In this document: one piece after another, positions 29,020 through 37,703 of the stretch
Layout of the letters: the number at the start of each line of letters is the position of its first letter
How positions within the stretch are numbered: the stretch's first letter is position 1
Assembly (NCBI RefSeq): GCF_004368405.1
Contig: NZ_SBJH01000071.1
Location: 20,599-84,598, forward strand
Length of the DNA stretch: 64,000 bases
Direction: 5' to 3'
Source of the DNA: Olivibacter sp. XZL3
Lineage (GTDB): Bacteria; Bacteroidota; Bacteroidia; Sphingobacteriales; Sphingobacteriaceae
Made by a program: the position numbers and the translations under genes
The notes under the pieces: generated by a model
What the model was told of the DNA's origin: nothing
Database searches by the model: none
The model's input: the letters and a program-made list of their open reading frames with translations, nothing else

Positions 29020-29754
29020 ATGAAACCTATAGCGCCTCATTTTTTAAGTTTAGCCTGCGTGCTAACGACCATAACGTGCCTTGTAATCCCGGGAACATCT
29101 CTTAAAGCGCAAGACAACCAATTTGGAAACTGGTATGCGTGGTTTAATAATGTTAAGTTCAGCTCCCAATGGGGAATGACCAACGACATTCAGTTTCGAG
29201 CCGGACGGAATTGGAATGAAAATTCGCTTTTCTTGATCCGGCCCGGTGTAAATTACTACATTAACGCCAATCAAACTGCCTCAGCCGGCTATGCCACGAC
29301 TATTGTAAGCAACGAATTAGCCGAAGGCCAGCGGCGTTTAACCGAACACCGCATTTGGGAGCAATTCATTTTTACAGGAAAGCTTTTCCATATTTCCGTC
29401 CAACATCGCTTTAGACTTGAACAGCGCTTCTTGAAACGGCCTATCGAGACCGTTTTCACACAAAGAGCCAGATACTTTATCAGGGGAATTATTCCATTGA
29501 CCACTCCACTCAAGCAAACCTTTACTGAAGGCTCTTTTGTCGCCCTTCAAAATGAACTATTCGTCAATATTCAAAACAAAAACAACGTAAATGGAAGCCT
29601 TTTTGATCAAAATAGGGCTTACCTAGCATTTGGCTACAGATTTTCTCCAAAATACGACTTGGAGGTAGGATATATGAATCAGTTTTCCAAAAGAAGCTCT
29701 CACCCGAATTTGCTGAATCATATTGCACAGGTCGCCTTCTATACACGCTTATAG
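29020..29754 (+). CDS. DUF2490 family outer membrane protein
   Basis: A 244-residue secreted protein. The signal peptide (LSLACVLTTITCLVIPGTSL, cut near LKAQ) is followed by the family pattern: FGNWYAWFNNVKFSSQWGMT, NSLFLIRPGVNYYINANQTA, LTEHRIWEQFIFTGKLFHIS, VQHRFRLEQRF and a closing barrel strand (HIAQVAFYTRL). DUF2490 proteins are predicted outer membrane barrels of unknown role. It stands alone and convergent with the glycosidase-like gene that follows. Confidence 0.85.
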   Translation: MKPIAPHFLSLACVLTTITCLVIPGTSLKAQDNQFGNWYAWFNNVKFSSQWGMTNDIQFRAGRNWNENSLFLIRPGVNYYINANQTASAGYATTIVSNELAEGQRRLTEHRIWEQFIFTGKLFHISVQHRFRLEQRFLKRPIETVFTQRARYFIRGIIPLTTPLKQTFTEGSFVALQNELFVNIQNKNNVNGSLFDQNRAYLAFGYRFSPKYDLEVGYMNQFSKRSSHPNLLNHIAQVAFYTRL

Positions 29755-29793
29755 TTTCATATATACTTGACATGCGCTGATCCCCATTATAAC

Positions 29794-31941
29794 CTATTCG
29801 TTCCTATTCAGTTTTTGCGCCAGTTTTTTTATGTCCGGATCTTCCGAAAACAGATTCCATATCAGCCCTGTCCGTGCATTTTCCAACATAATCGGAACAA
29901 TTCCCTGATGTATGGGATCAAAATCACTGGACACCCAGTTATCTTTAAAGTTAAATTCGTCCCTAAACCCGTATTCTGTCCAAAGAAAACTTCCTAAGTT
30001 CCGATAATAGTTTTTAAGAGCCTCCATGGCGATAGTAGGTGTATATGGGTAAGTTGCAATGGCTGCCGACGGATTAAAGCGATTAACAGAAAGCGAATCG
30101 TTTCCTACATAGGGCCATAACAGATTGGTTAAACTTACGAACTGCTCACTTCTGTTCAAGGCAGCTCGGTAATAAATAGTCGACAGGGCACGCTGATTGT
30201 CAAAATAGTTCACAGAACCATCAATAGAGCTCTTGGGATTAAAGGCCAAAAAAGGCTGCTGTTGATCTATCAACGATGATTTTGCAGAACCAGCCTTTAG
30301 TTGGATCCCGTAATAGGTGCTGTCGGTCATGAAGGTGTCTCGACCGTACAACTCGGGCTTATCTTTAAGCATGATGAGCGTATCGTTAGCGGACGTCGAC
30401 AGTCTGCCAATAGCCGGCCCTATATGCTTTAACGGCTGTTTAAGCCCCAATTCATACATGTTTACGTCGACGGCATGGCTCGGCGAGCTGATCGCTAACA
30501 GATAAGCGATAAAACCGCTATTATAGCCGCCTAATGGCACGGCCTTGGCAAAAGCGCAAACCGGCGACCAGGTGTTGTATAGGTGATGCCCGCTTTCATC
30601 TTTCACGAATTTTGTCCAGTCGACCACCTCCCACAAAGACGTAATAGCCTCTCGTATTGCCTTTTCGTCAGCTTCTTCTTTATTAAAATAGTTCCGCGCC
30701 ACTAATAGCCCCTGCATTAAATAGGCCGTTGACTCTAAATCGGCAGCTATCTCGCAAGAATCCGTCATAATTGGTTTTCCGGACCGTCCATCAAGCAGTT
30801 CGGGAAAGGCACCGTGATAAGAGGTTGCCCGTTCTAAGAACTTAACGATTTTCTTCAGTCTGTCTAATAGCAATTGCCGCGGAATAAACTTTCGTTCTAC
30901 CCCAACTACCTGGGCCAAAAGACCAACGCCCGTTCCTTTTACAGATACGTGTGCGTTGCTTGCTAACGGAGATATCTTATGCATGCCACTATTAAACTCG
31001 GTTTCATCCGTAAAATAGGCAATATGCGACTTCTCGATTACATTTAACAACTCGTCGTCCGTCGCAGACTTCGTTTCAGCAGCCTTTACGTCCGAAAAAG
31101 GTGACTCCCGGTACTGATAATCCACCCAGGCTATTTTATAATAGTATTTTACATTTGTGCGCGGAACGAAATCCGTGTATTTATTAAATGAAATAGGCCT
31201 TACCGCAACGGGCACGAAGTTTTGATTATCTTCCGATCGATATATTTTAATGTAGCGAATACTTGGTGTCAACGGCAACTGCCAGGCAATATCTACGTGT
31301 CTTTCATAAGCCTCCACAACAGAAAGAACAGCCTTGCCTGTTAACTTCATATCGGGCGTTTTACTAGGCAAAAATTCGATTTGATCTAAAAACAGACGAT
31401 GTTCTTTACCGTCTCGGTCTGCACCTTGCTTAAACACAATACCGTTAATCGGCGCTTGACTATCTAAATTTCCTATTTCTTTTAAAGGAATAGCAAGTGA
31501 CAGCCAAACGTTATCCTGGTAGTTCCCAATAAACGCTTGCAATTTGACTTCGTCAGACAGATTCTCTCCTTGCATGAGTTGTATTATTGGCAGCTCTGAT
31601 TTGGATGTGGCACTTGAAACAAAGATTTTAAAGTGCAGCAAATCGTTGCTTTTTGGCAAGTACCCATAATCGTTGCTATAATGGACAACCGATCTCCACT
31701 CGCCCGCATTCCCAGAGACATAATCTAGCAAAAGCGAATTTCCCGGACTGAAAAAGATGCTATCGGCGACAGGGAGGTGACCGTTCATATGATTAATCCA
31801 GCTATTCCCTTCAAAAGAGGATTGTGAATAGTAATAGCTTTTTGGCATTAAACTGTTTTCAAACAACACTTCAGGGTAGTTAGATGCCGCTGCTTGAATG
31901 CTGAAAAAAGTTGCAAGTAAAAAAAAGTATATTTTGTTCAT
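29794..31941 (-). CDS. Glycoamylase-like protein related to GH144 (divergent)
   Basis: A 715-residue secreted protein. Signal peptide (FFLLATFFSIQAAAS); residues about 20-195 look like a beta-sandwich carbohydrate-binding-like region (FIGNYQDNVWLSLAIPLKEI); about 200-290 resemble a fibronectin type III domain (HVDIAWQLPLTPSIRYIKIY); about 300-705 form the glycoamylase-like alpha/alpha barrel, with YHGAFPELLDG, LESTAYLMQGLLVARNYF, YLLAISSPSHAV and YGFRDEFNFKDNWVSSDFDP followed by HQGIVPIMLENARTGLIW. GH144 members degrade beta-1,2-glucan. In the usual pattern (from memory) the segments read DLVETxxxxQGLL and GWNE; here they read DLESTAYLMQGLL (near residue 400) and GYNSGF (near 470), so two conserved glutamates are changed. 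It may have other specificity or be inactive. Confidence 0.72.
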   Translation of the reverse strand: MNKIYFFLLATFFSIQAAASNYPEVLFENSLMPKSYYYSQSSFEGNSWINHMNGHLPVADSIFFSPGNSLLLDYVSGNAGEWRSVVHYSNDYGYLPKSNDLLHFKIFVSSATSKSELPIIQLMQGENLSDEVKLQAFIGNYQDNVWLSLAIPLKEIGNLDSQAPINGIVFKQGADRDGKEHRLFLDQIEFLPSKTPDMKLTGKAVLSVVEAYERHVDIAWQLPLTPSIRYIKIYRSEDNQNFVPVAVRPISFNKYTDFVPRTNVKYYYKIAWVDYQYRESPFSDVKAAETKSATDDELLNVIEKSHIAYFTDETEFNSGMHKISPLASNAHVSVKGTGVGLLAQVVGVERKFIPRQLLLDRLKKIVKFLERATSYHGAFPELLDGRSGKPIMTDSCEIAADLESTAYLMQGLLVARNYFNKEEADEKAIREAITSLWEVVDWTKFVKDESGHHLYNTWSPVCAFAKAVPLGGYNSGFIAYLLAISSPSHAVDVNMYELGLKQPLKHIGPAIGRLSTSANDTLIMLKDKPELYGRDTFMTDSTYYGIQLKAGSAKSSLIDQQQPFLAFNPKSSIDGSVNYFDNQRALSTIYYRAALNRSEQFVSLTNLLWPYVGNDSLSVNRFNPSAAIATYPYTPTIAMEALKNYYRNLGSFLWTEYGFRDEFNFKDNWVSSDFDPIHQGIVPIMLENARTGLIWNLFSEDPDIKKLAQKLNRNE

Positions 31942-32131
31942 ATTAGCCGTATTCTAACAGTCAAAGGTCGAAGCAAAAACCAAGCCATGGCGTTTAAGTA
32001 AGCTCCCATACAAAAAGCCCATTGCTGTTAACCGATAAAATTAGGCATTTTACCGATAAACAATGTACACCTACCTAATTCTGATAGAATCAAAGTCAAA
32101 TATTCATTTATCTTTACAAAAAAAAGAAAAT

Positions 32132-33040
32132 ATGAATAACTATAAAGCTCCTCAACACAGATCAAACTCGGGCAGGGTATGGGTAGGACTTATTATTATC
32201 ATCATTGGGTTTTCGATGTTATCAAATACGCTCGGCTTTATATTCGATTTTCCAAATTGGCTATTCTCATGGCCTATGTGGCTCATCGTTATAGGCTTAG
32301 TACTTGGGGCACGAAATAACTTCAAAAAGCCTTCATCCTTTATACTAATTCTTATCGGCTGTTTCTTCTTAATAGAAAGAATGTTCGATGTGAGTCTTGG
32401 CAGATTTTTTTGGCCTGCATTTATCATATTGCTTGGCTGTTGGCTGATTGCCGGCAGGAATAGAAGATATTTTTCGCCCCCGTCACCTTCGGATCCGCAC
32501 ACAGACCCCTACGGCGAGCGTTCAAAAAACACCGACTCATTCACCCCGCCTAAACATCCCTATCAATCGGATCTCGATTGGGATAAAAGGGTGACCAACG
32601 AAACGGACACCTCAACAGAACAAGACAATCAAGAAGGTTCGGCTTTTCAAGCCGAACCTGACACGTTTTATAATAGCGAACAATCCTCCGGAAAAATAAG
32701 TGAAGATTATATCGACTCGGTTTCTATTTTCGGACAAGTAAAAAAGAACATCTATTCGAAAGACTTCAAAGGAGGAGATATCGTTAACATCATGGGTGGA
32801 GCCGACATTAACCTCATTCAGGCCGACATAAAGCACCCGGTAATTCTGGAAGTGGTACAAATTTTCGGTGGAACGACCATCCTGGTTCCTTCTCACTGGA
32901 AAGTAAACCCCGAGATGACAGCCATTTTTGGAGGAGTGGAAGATAAACGCTTTATCAATAATGTGGCTGTAGACAATCGCAAAAACCTGATCATAAAAGG
33001 CACGTCCATTTTCGGAGGTATTACAATTAAAAGTATTTAA
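32132..33040 (+). CDS. LiaF-like membrane protein (DUF5668 / LiaF C-terminal type)
   Basis: A 302-residue protein starting at the ATG at 32132 (MNNYKAPQHRSNSGRVWVGL), which follows an AAAAAGAAAA segment; an upstream in-frame ATG at 32063 gives an atypical leader and is rejected. Four hydrophobic segments lie within about residues 17-110 (LIIIIIGFSML, MWLIVIGLVLG, FILILIGCFFLI, FIILLGCWLIAG). A polar linker of about 80 residues follows, then a LiaF-type C-terminal beta domain with SVSIFGQVKKNIYSKDFKGG, IVNIMGGADINL, IFGGTTILVPSHWKV and IFGGVEDKR. In Gram-positives LiaF-type proteins restrain an envelope-stress two-component system; here the next two genes are a kinase and a regulator. Confidence 0.82.
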   Translation: MNNYKAPQHRSNSGRVWVGLIIIIIGFSMLSNTLGFIFDFPNWLFSWPMWLIVIGLVLGARNNFKKPSSFILILIGCFFLIERMFDVSLGRFFWPAFIILLGCWLIAGRNRRYFSPPSPSDPHTDPYGERSKNTDSFTPPKHPYQSDLDWDKRVTNETDTSTEQDNQEGSAFQAEPDTFYNSEQSSGKISEDYIDSVSIFGQVKKNIYSKDFKGGDIVNIMGGADINLIQADIKHPVILEVVQIFGGTTILVPSHWKVNPEMTAIFGGVEDKRFINNVAVDNRKNLIIKGTSIFGGITIKSI

Positions 33041-33061
33041 CTGTTAAGATTCCCAAATTCA

Positions 33062-34105
33062 ATGGCGTCAACCGCACTTATCACGTCCAGGCAAAAGCTC
33101 ATTGCTATCAGCTGTGTATCGGTCTGGGTAGGCACGCTCATTATACAAACCGGCCTGCTCCTTTGGTTTGACTTTATTTTTGAGCTTGCACTCTTAGATA
33201 GTTTAGTTAGTGCTACTACTATTTCGGCCGCTTGCTATATTATCGCTAATAACTTAAATTATTATCAACCGCGCAAAGAACGTTATTTCTATATTATTAT
33301 CTGGGGCCTATCATTGGCCGCCATCAGTCTCACAATCAACCGCTATATAATACAATACATTATAAAGGATAAATCTTATTTGGCTTTTCTTGATTTATCA
33401 CTCCCCATAAGGTATTGTACCAACGGCTTGGTAATTGCTTGGGTCGCTATGATGCAAGTTCTATGGAACACATTACACGACCAAAAAGAAAACGAACAAC
33501 GAAAAGCCGACGCAGAAAAACTTGCGCGCGAAGCAGAGCTTTATAACCTCCGACAGCAGCTCCAACCACACTTCCTTTTCAATAGCTTAAATTCTATCAT
33601 TGCACTCATCGGACGAAAGCCAGAGGAAGCTAGAAATATGACCTTCCAGCTTTCTGACTTTTTACGAGGGACGCTCAGAAAAGACGACCAACAGCTGATA
33701 CCGCTGAAAGATGAGATTGAACACTTAAAGCTCTATTTAGAAATAGAGAAAGTCCGCTTCGGTCATCGCCTCGATACGGATATACTTATGGAAGACTGCG
33801 AAGACTGCTTATTGCCCGCTATGATTCTGCAACCATTGGTTGAAAACGCCATTAAATATGGTCTGTATGACACCACCGGTCAGGTAAAAATTGCCATTTG
33901 GGCAAAAAAAGACGAAAATCATTTATTGGTGGCTATTCAAAACCCTTTCGATAAAGACAGCAACCTACCGCATAAAGGCACTGGGTTCGGACTAAGAGGC
34001 GTGCAACGAAGATTGTTTTTATTGTTTGGACGAACGGATTTGTTGCAAACTCACCATACAGCACATATCTTTACAAGTAATATAAAAATACCACAATATG
34101 ATTAA
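33062..34105 (+). CDS. Sensor histidine kinase, LytS/YehU type
   Basis: A 347-residue membrane kinase. Four hydrophobic segments are seen in residues about 14-135. A linker helix (QRKADAEKLAREAELYNLRQ) leads to the His_kinase domain with the phospho-acceptor motif QPHFLFNSLN (His170), and then to an ATPase domain with the N-box PLVENAIKYG and the glycine motif GTGFGLRGVQRRL. There is no extracytoplasmic sensor domain, so the signal may come from the membrane or from the LiaF-like partner 21 bp upstream. It overlaps the LytTR regulator gene by 8 bp. Confidence 0.93.
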   Translation: MASTALITSRQKLIAISCVSVWVGTLIIQTGLLLWFDFIFELALLDSLVSATTISAACYIIANNLNYYQPRKERYFYIIIWGLSLAAISLTINRYIIQYIIKDKSYLAFLDLSLPIRYCTNGLVIAWVAMMQVLWNTLHDQKENEQRKADAEKLAREAELYNLRQQLQPHFLFNSLNSIIALIGRKPEEARNMTFQLSDFLRGTLRKDDQQLIPLKDEIEHLKLYLEIEKVRFGHRLDTDILMEDCEDCLLPAMILQPLVENAIKYGLYDTTGQVKIAIWAKKDENHLLVAIQNPFDKDSNLPHKGTGFGLRGVQRRLFLLFGRTDLLQTHHTAHIFTSNIKIPQYD

Positions 34106-34844
34106 AGCTGTTTTGATAGACGATGAACCGCTCGCTCGAAGCATCATTAGCGAGTATTTGGCCGACTATAAAGAAATACAGATTATTGAAGAGTGTAACG
34201 ATGGATTCGAAGGGGCAAAAGCCATTATGCAACATCAACCGGACTTGGTTTTTTTGGATATACAAATGCCAAAAATCAACGGCTTCGAAATGTTAGAGCT
34301 CATTGATCAACAACCTCCTGTTATATTTACGACCGCATTCGATGAGTATGCCATCAGAGCCTTCGAAAAGTATGCAATAGACTACTTACTTAAACCGATC
34401 AGTAAATCGCGCTTCGATCAAGCGATAAGCAAATTCCTTCAACAACGAAATGTACAAAGTACAGTGGCACTGGAACAAACAAAAAAGATGTTGGAGACGA
34501 TCAGTCCCTCCCCTTCCCTCGAACGTATCGTCGTAAAAACCGGCAATAAAATAAATGTAATCGCAGCAGATAACCTGATCTGCCTTGAAGCGGATGACGA
34601 CTATGTCCATTTACACACCACAACGGGAAGCTACTTGAAGAATAAAACGATGGCTTTTTTTGAAAAAGAATTGGATCCTAACATATTTGTGAGAATTCAT
34701 CGTTCTTATATAGTACGTATAGATAGCATCGTCAGACTCGAAGCCTTCGAAAAGGAAAGCCATATTGCCATCCTTAGCAACAATATGAAGGTAAACGTAA
34801 GTAAATCAGGCTATTCAAAACTTAAACAGGTTTTAGACATTTAA
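34098..34844 (+). CDS. LytTR family response regulator
   Basis: A 248-residue regulator. The receiver domain has the acidic pair IDDE (residues 7-10), phospho-acceptor Asp54 in VFLDIQMPKING and the conserved lysine in DYLLKPI. The C-terminal LytTR DNA-binding domain covers about residues 140-245 (IVVKTGNKINVIAADNLICL, then FVRIHRSYIVRIDSIVRLE). It is translated together with the kinase (8-bp overlap), so the two form a two-component pair. Direct target sites cannot be assigned from the window, but the adjacent LiaF-like and serine hydrolase genes are natural candidates. Confidence 0.95.
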   Translation: MIKAVLIDDEPLARSIISEYLADYKEIQIIEECNDGFEGAKAIMQHQPDLVFLDIQMPKINGFEMLELIDQQPPVIFTTAFDEYAIRAFEKYAIDYLLKPISKSRFDQAISKFLQQRNVQSTVALEQTKKMLETISPSPSLERIVVKTGNKINVIAADNLICLEADDDYVHLHTTTGSYLKNKTMAFFEKELDPNIFVRIHRSYIVRIDSIVRLEAFEKESHIAILSNNMKVNVSKSGYSKLKQVLDI

Positions 34845-34859
34845 GATATTATTCAAATA

Positions 34860-36314
34860 ATGCACCGATATTTGCTCATAGCCGTTTTATTTTTTGTTGG
34901 ATATTTTTCATGCTCCGCTCAAGACCAAAACAGTGATACAATAGTAGATCGATTTAAAAACTTTTTCAATAGCCATCAATCAGATTCTATTTATCAACAA
35001 TGGAGTCAGCAGGCAAAGGCAGCGGTATCTAAATCGCAACTTGACTCCCTACTAAACCAACAGCTTTATCCCTTGGGCAAGCTCGAAAGCGCTACCTTTC
35101 TTAAAACCGAAAACGACCTCGAGCATTTTAAACTTGCATTTTCACAAGAAACGCTGAAACTCGTTTTGGGAATTGATTCTAATAACAAAATAGGAACTTT
35201 CCTTTTTCAGCCCCTTGATGAATCCGTGAAAGAAAGCGACACAACCAGCGTACCCGCAAAAAAAGACACCGTCAGCCTGTCAAAAAACAGCTCGCCAACA
35301 ACAGAAAATACGGTAGACAACTGGGTTGACTCACTTGCACTCCAATATATTAACACGCCCGGGACCTGCGGCCTTGCAATTGGTATTATACATAACGGCA
35401 AAGCAAGTTATTATTATTACGGTGAAACCATTCGGGGCAATAAGGTATTGCCAGACCAGGGAACCTTATTTGAGATTGGCTCCATTACCAAAACGTTTAC
35501 GGCAACCCTTCTGGCAAATGCAACCTTGACAGACAGCATCAATCTTAACGATCCGATCGCCAAGTATTTACCCGACAGCGTAGCCCAAAATACCGCATTA
35601 GAAAAAATCAACTTTCAAAATTTAGCAACACATACATCAGGCCTTCCGCGCTTGCCCGATAATATCAACCCGAAAGAGCCTTTAGACCCTTATAAAGACT
35701 ATAATAGAAACGCGCTGTTCGCTTATCTTAAAAACTATAAACAACGGAATGCACCCGATTCTGTTTACGAATACAGTAATCTCGGATACGGAATCATCGG
35801 CGAAATATTGGCCTATAAAAAGAACTCTTCCTATAATGAACTGGTGGAAAAAACAATATGCGGTCCTTTAGAATTAATCAACACTACGGAGTTTCCCGGT
35901 GGGGATAACCTCGCTAAATTTATCCCCACCTATAATGAAAAAGGAGAACTGACGCCGCATTGGCATTTTCTGGCTTTAAGTGGCGCCGGATCTTTAAAAT
36001 CGACCATCCGGGATTTGCTTAAGTTTGCAGAAAGCAACATCAATATTCCCAATACAACTTTGGGAAAAGCAATAGCGCTTACGCACAAACCATCATGGCT
36101 TCTTTCCGAGACGCAAGACCTCGGCCTAGCGTGGCATATAAATATAGAAAACTTCCAAGAAATTTTTTGGCATAATGGAGGCACCTTCGGCAGCAGTAGT
36201 TTCCTGGCCTTCGCTCCTGACAAGAAAATTGCGGTTGTGGTACTGGCCAACGCCGCAAAATCGGTAGACAGCATCGGCTTTTCGCTAATAAACAACCTAA
36301 TCGCAAACCACTGA
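34860..36314 (+). CDS. Serine hydrolase, class C beta-lactamase/PBP-like
   Basis: A 484-residue secreted protein. Signal peptide (YLLIAVLFFVGYFSCSA, with a possible lipobox cysteine at about residue 18). Residues about 25-120 resemble a DUF3887-like domain (IVDRFKNFFNSHQSDSIYQQ), then a Ser/Thr-rich linker. The catalytic domain has SxxK at Ser208-Lys211 (SITK), YSN at Tyr305-Asn307 and a third motif HNG at His438-Gly440. It is thus a complete penicillin-recognising fold of the esterase/D,D-peptidase/AmpC-related kind; resistance activity is not implied. It ends the operon, 15 bp after the response regulator, which suggests a role in cell-wall maintenance. Confidence 0.88.
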   Translation: MHRYLLIAVLFFVGYFSCSAQDQNSDTIVDRFKNFFNSHQSDSIYQQWSQQAKAAVSKSQLDSLLNQQLYPLGKLESATFLKTENDLEHFKLAFSQETLKLVLGIDSNNKIGTFLFQPLDESVKESDTTSVPAKKDTVSLSKNSSPTTENTVDNWVDSLALQYINTPGTCGLAIGIIHNGKASYYYYGETIRGNKVLPDQGTLFEIGSITKTFTATLLANATLTDSINLNDPIAKYLPDSVAQNTALEKINFQNLATHTSGLPRLPDNINPKEPLDPYKDYNRNALFAYLKNYKQRNAPDSVYEYSNLGYGIIGEILAYKKNSSYNELVEKTICGPLELINTTEFPGGDNLAKFIPTYNEKGELTPHWHFLALSGAGSLKSTIRDLLKFAESNINIPNTTLGKAIALTHKPSWLLSETQDLGLAWHINIENFQEIFWHNGGTFGSSSFLAFAPDKKIAVVVLANAAKSVDSIGFSLINNLIANH

Positions 36315-36340
36315 CCCCATGCGCAAACGCGACTAAAACG

Positions 36341-36934
36341 TTAATCGGTCAGCTTATGCCCATCGACTTTTTTTAGGAGATTTTCAATAACTTTGGGAAA
36401 ATGCTGATGTTCCAGTTGCTGCCCTTTGAACTTCACCATCTCCAAATTGTCACCGGGTTCTATCCTAAATCGAGCTTGGTATATAATCTCTCCCTCATCA
36501 AAGTGCTCGTTTACATAATGAATAGTAATGCCAGACTCTTCCTCCTTGTTGTCCAAAATAGCTTGGTGGACACGATCTCCATACATCCCTTTTCCACCAT
36601 AGGCCGGCAATAAAGCGGGGTGTATATTGATGATCTTTTCAGGAAATGCTTTGAGTAAATTTGCAGGTATCAGCCACAAAAAACCTGCAAGAACCACTAG
36701 ATCGATTTGCATGCGATTTAACAACTCAACTATATGGTCTGTATGGTAGAATTCGTGACGGTCAAATACGTGAGAAGGGACTTCAAAGTTATCGGCCCGT
36801 TGCAATACATAGGCCTCAGGATTATTAGTTAATATTAAAGAAACTTCCGCATCTTGACTATATTTAAAGTGCTCCATTATCTTTTGGGCATTGGAGCCTG
36901 AGCCAGACGCAAAAATAGCTATGCGTTTTTTCAT
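36341..36934 (-). CDS. purN: Phosphoribosylglycinamide formyltransferase
   Basis: A 197-residue enzyme that transfers the formyl group of 10-formyl-THF to GAR in purine synthesis. The phosphate-binding IAIFASGSGSNAQKIMEHF starts the protein; the catalytic Asn/His are in IINIHPALLPAYGGKGMYGD and the catalytic Asp in HFDEGEIIYQ. The C-terminal QQLEHQHFPKVIENLL is normal. Minus strand, convergent with the serine hydrolase; purH lies 770 bp away on the opposite strand. Confidence 0.96.
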   Translation of the reverse strand: MKKRIAIFASGSGSNAQKIMEHFKYSQDAEVSLILTNNPEAYVLQRADNFEVPSHVFDRHEFYHTDHIVELLNRMQIDLVVLAGFLWLIPANLLKAFPEKIINIHPALLPAYGGKGMYGDRVHQAILDNKEEESGITIHYVNEHFDEGEIIYQARFRIEPGDNLEMVKFKGQQLEHQHFPKVIENLLKKVDGHKLTD

Positions 36935-37096
36935 ACAGTATTAATTTAACACGATGAGTCTTATCTCGTAATTTACGCCAAAGTTAACTATTATGCTGCA
37001 TTTATTCTGTCGGTTGATGACATCTCAACGTAAATTTGACTTAGTCGCTCCTCGCTTTCCGTCATAATTTTTACTTTTACTTTATAATAAAATTTT

Positions 37097-37609
37097 ATGA
37101 AACAAAATATCTATTCCTACGCTATTAACATGCTACTGGCATGTATACTCAGTGTCACTACTGCTTGTGCACAAAAAACCGGTCAGGTCCCAAAAGAGAT
37201 TCCAGAATTCACCTTCTATACCGTCGACAAAGACGCCCCCTTCACCCGCAACAACTTGGCTTCTAATGGAAAAAACATAGCGATTCTCTTTTTTGATCCA
37301 GGCTGTAGTCATTGTCAGCAAGAAGTACTGGCCCTGGGAAAAAATTACAGCAACATAAAAAATGTAAACCTTTACTTGGTTGCCATGCAAGAAAAGAATC
37401 TGATCAATGCGTTTATGTCGATGTATGGGGGACAACTTCGGGATAAAAACAATGTAACGCTTTTACATGACAAAAACTATGAATTTATAGGCAAATTCAA
37501 ACCCACTCAGTATCCGGCAACCTTTGTATACGGTAGTGATAAAAGACTCAAGAAATATTGGGACGGCGAAAAAAACATCGCGGAAATTATCAAAGCATTA
37601 AATCTCTAG
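37097..37609 (+). CDS. Thioredoxin-like periplasmic protein with a CSHC motif
   Basis: A 170-residue exported protein of the TlpA/redoxin kind. A hydrophobic leader (INMLLACILSVTTACAQ) ends in a possible lipobox cysteine at residue 24 or a signal peptidase I site. The thioredoxin fold has IAILFFDPGCSHCQQE, with the redox cysteines at 70 and 73, and the cis-proline strand in TQYPATFVYG. CSHC is an unusual active-site dipeptide compared with CGPC or CxPC and would be expected to affect redox potential. It lies alone between purN and purH. Confidence 0.85.
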   Translation: MKQNIYSYAINMLLACILSVTTACAQKTGQVPKEIPEFTFYTVDKDAPFTRNNLASNGKNIAILFFDPGCSHCQQEVLALGKNYSNIKNVNLYLVAMQEKNLINAFMSMYGGQLRDKNNVTLLHDKNYEFIGKFKPTQYPATFVYGSDKRLKKYWDGEKNIAEIIKALNL

Positions 37610-37652
37610 CGTAAGGCCTACAATATCGCCTAAAACTCTATGCAAAGGCCGT

Positions 37653-37683
37653 GGTAACTAATCAATATAAAATGCTAACTTTG
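37653..37683 (+). promoter_or_regulatory. Promoter candidate for purH
   Basis: TAACTTTG at 37676-37683 fits the -7 consensus, 20 bp before the ATG; the -33 region (GGTAAC near 37653) is weak. No purine riboswitch-like structure was recognised. Confidence 0.5.
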
Positions 37684-37703
37684 CTTTTTTTAAATCATCA
37701 GTA

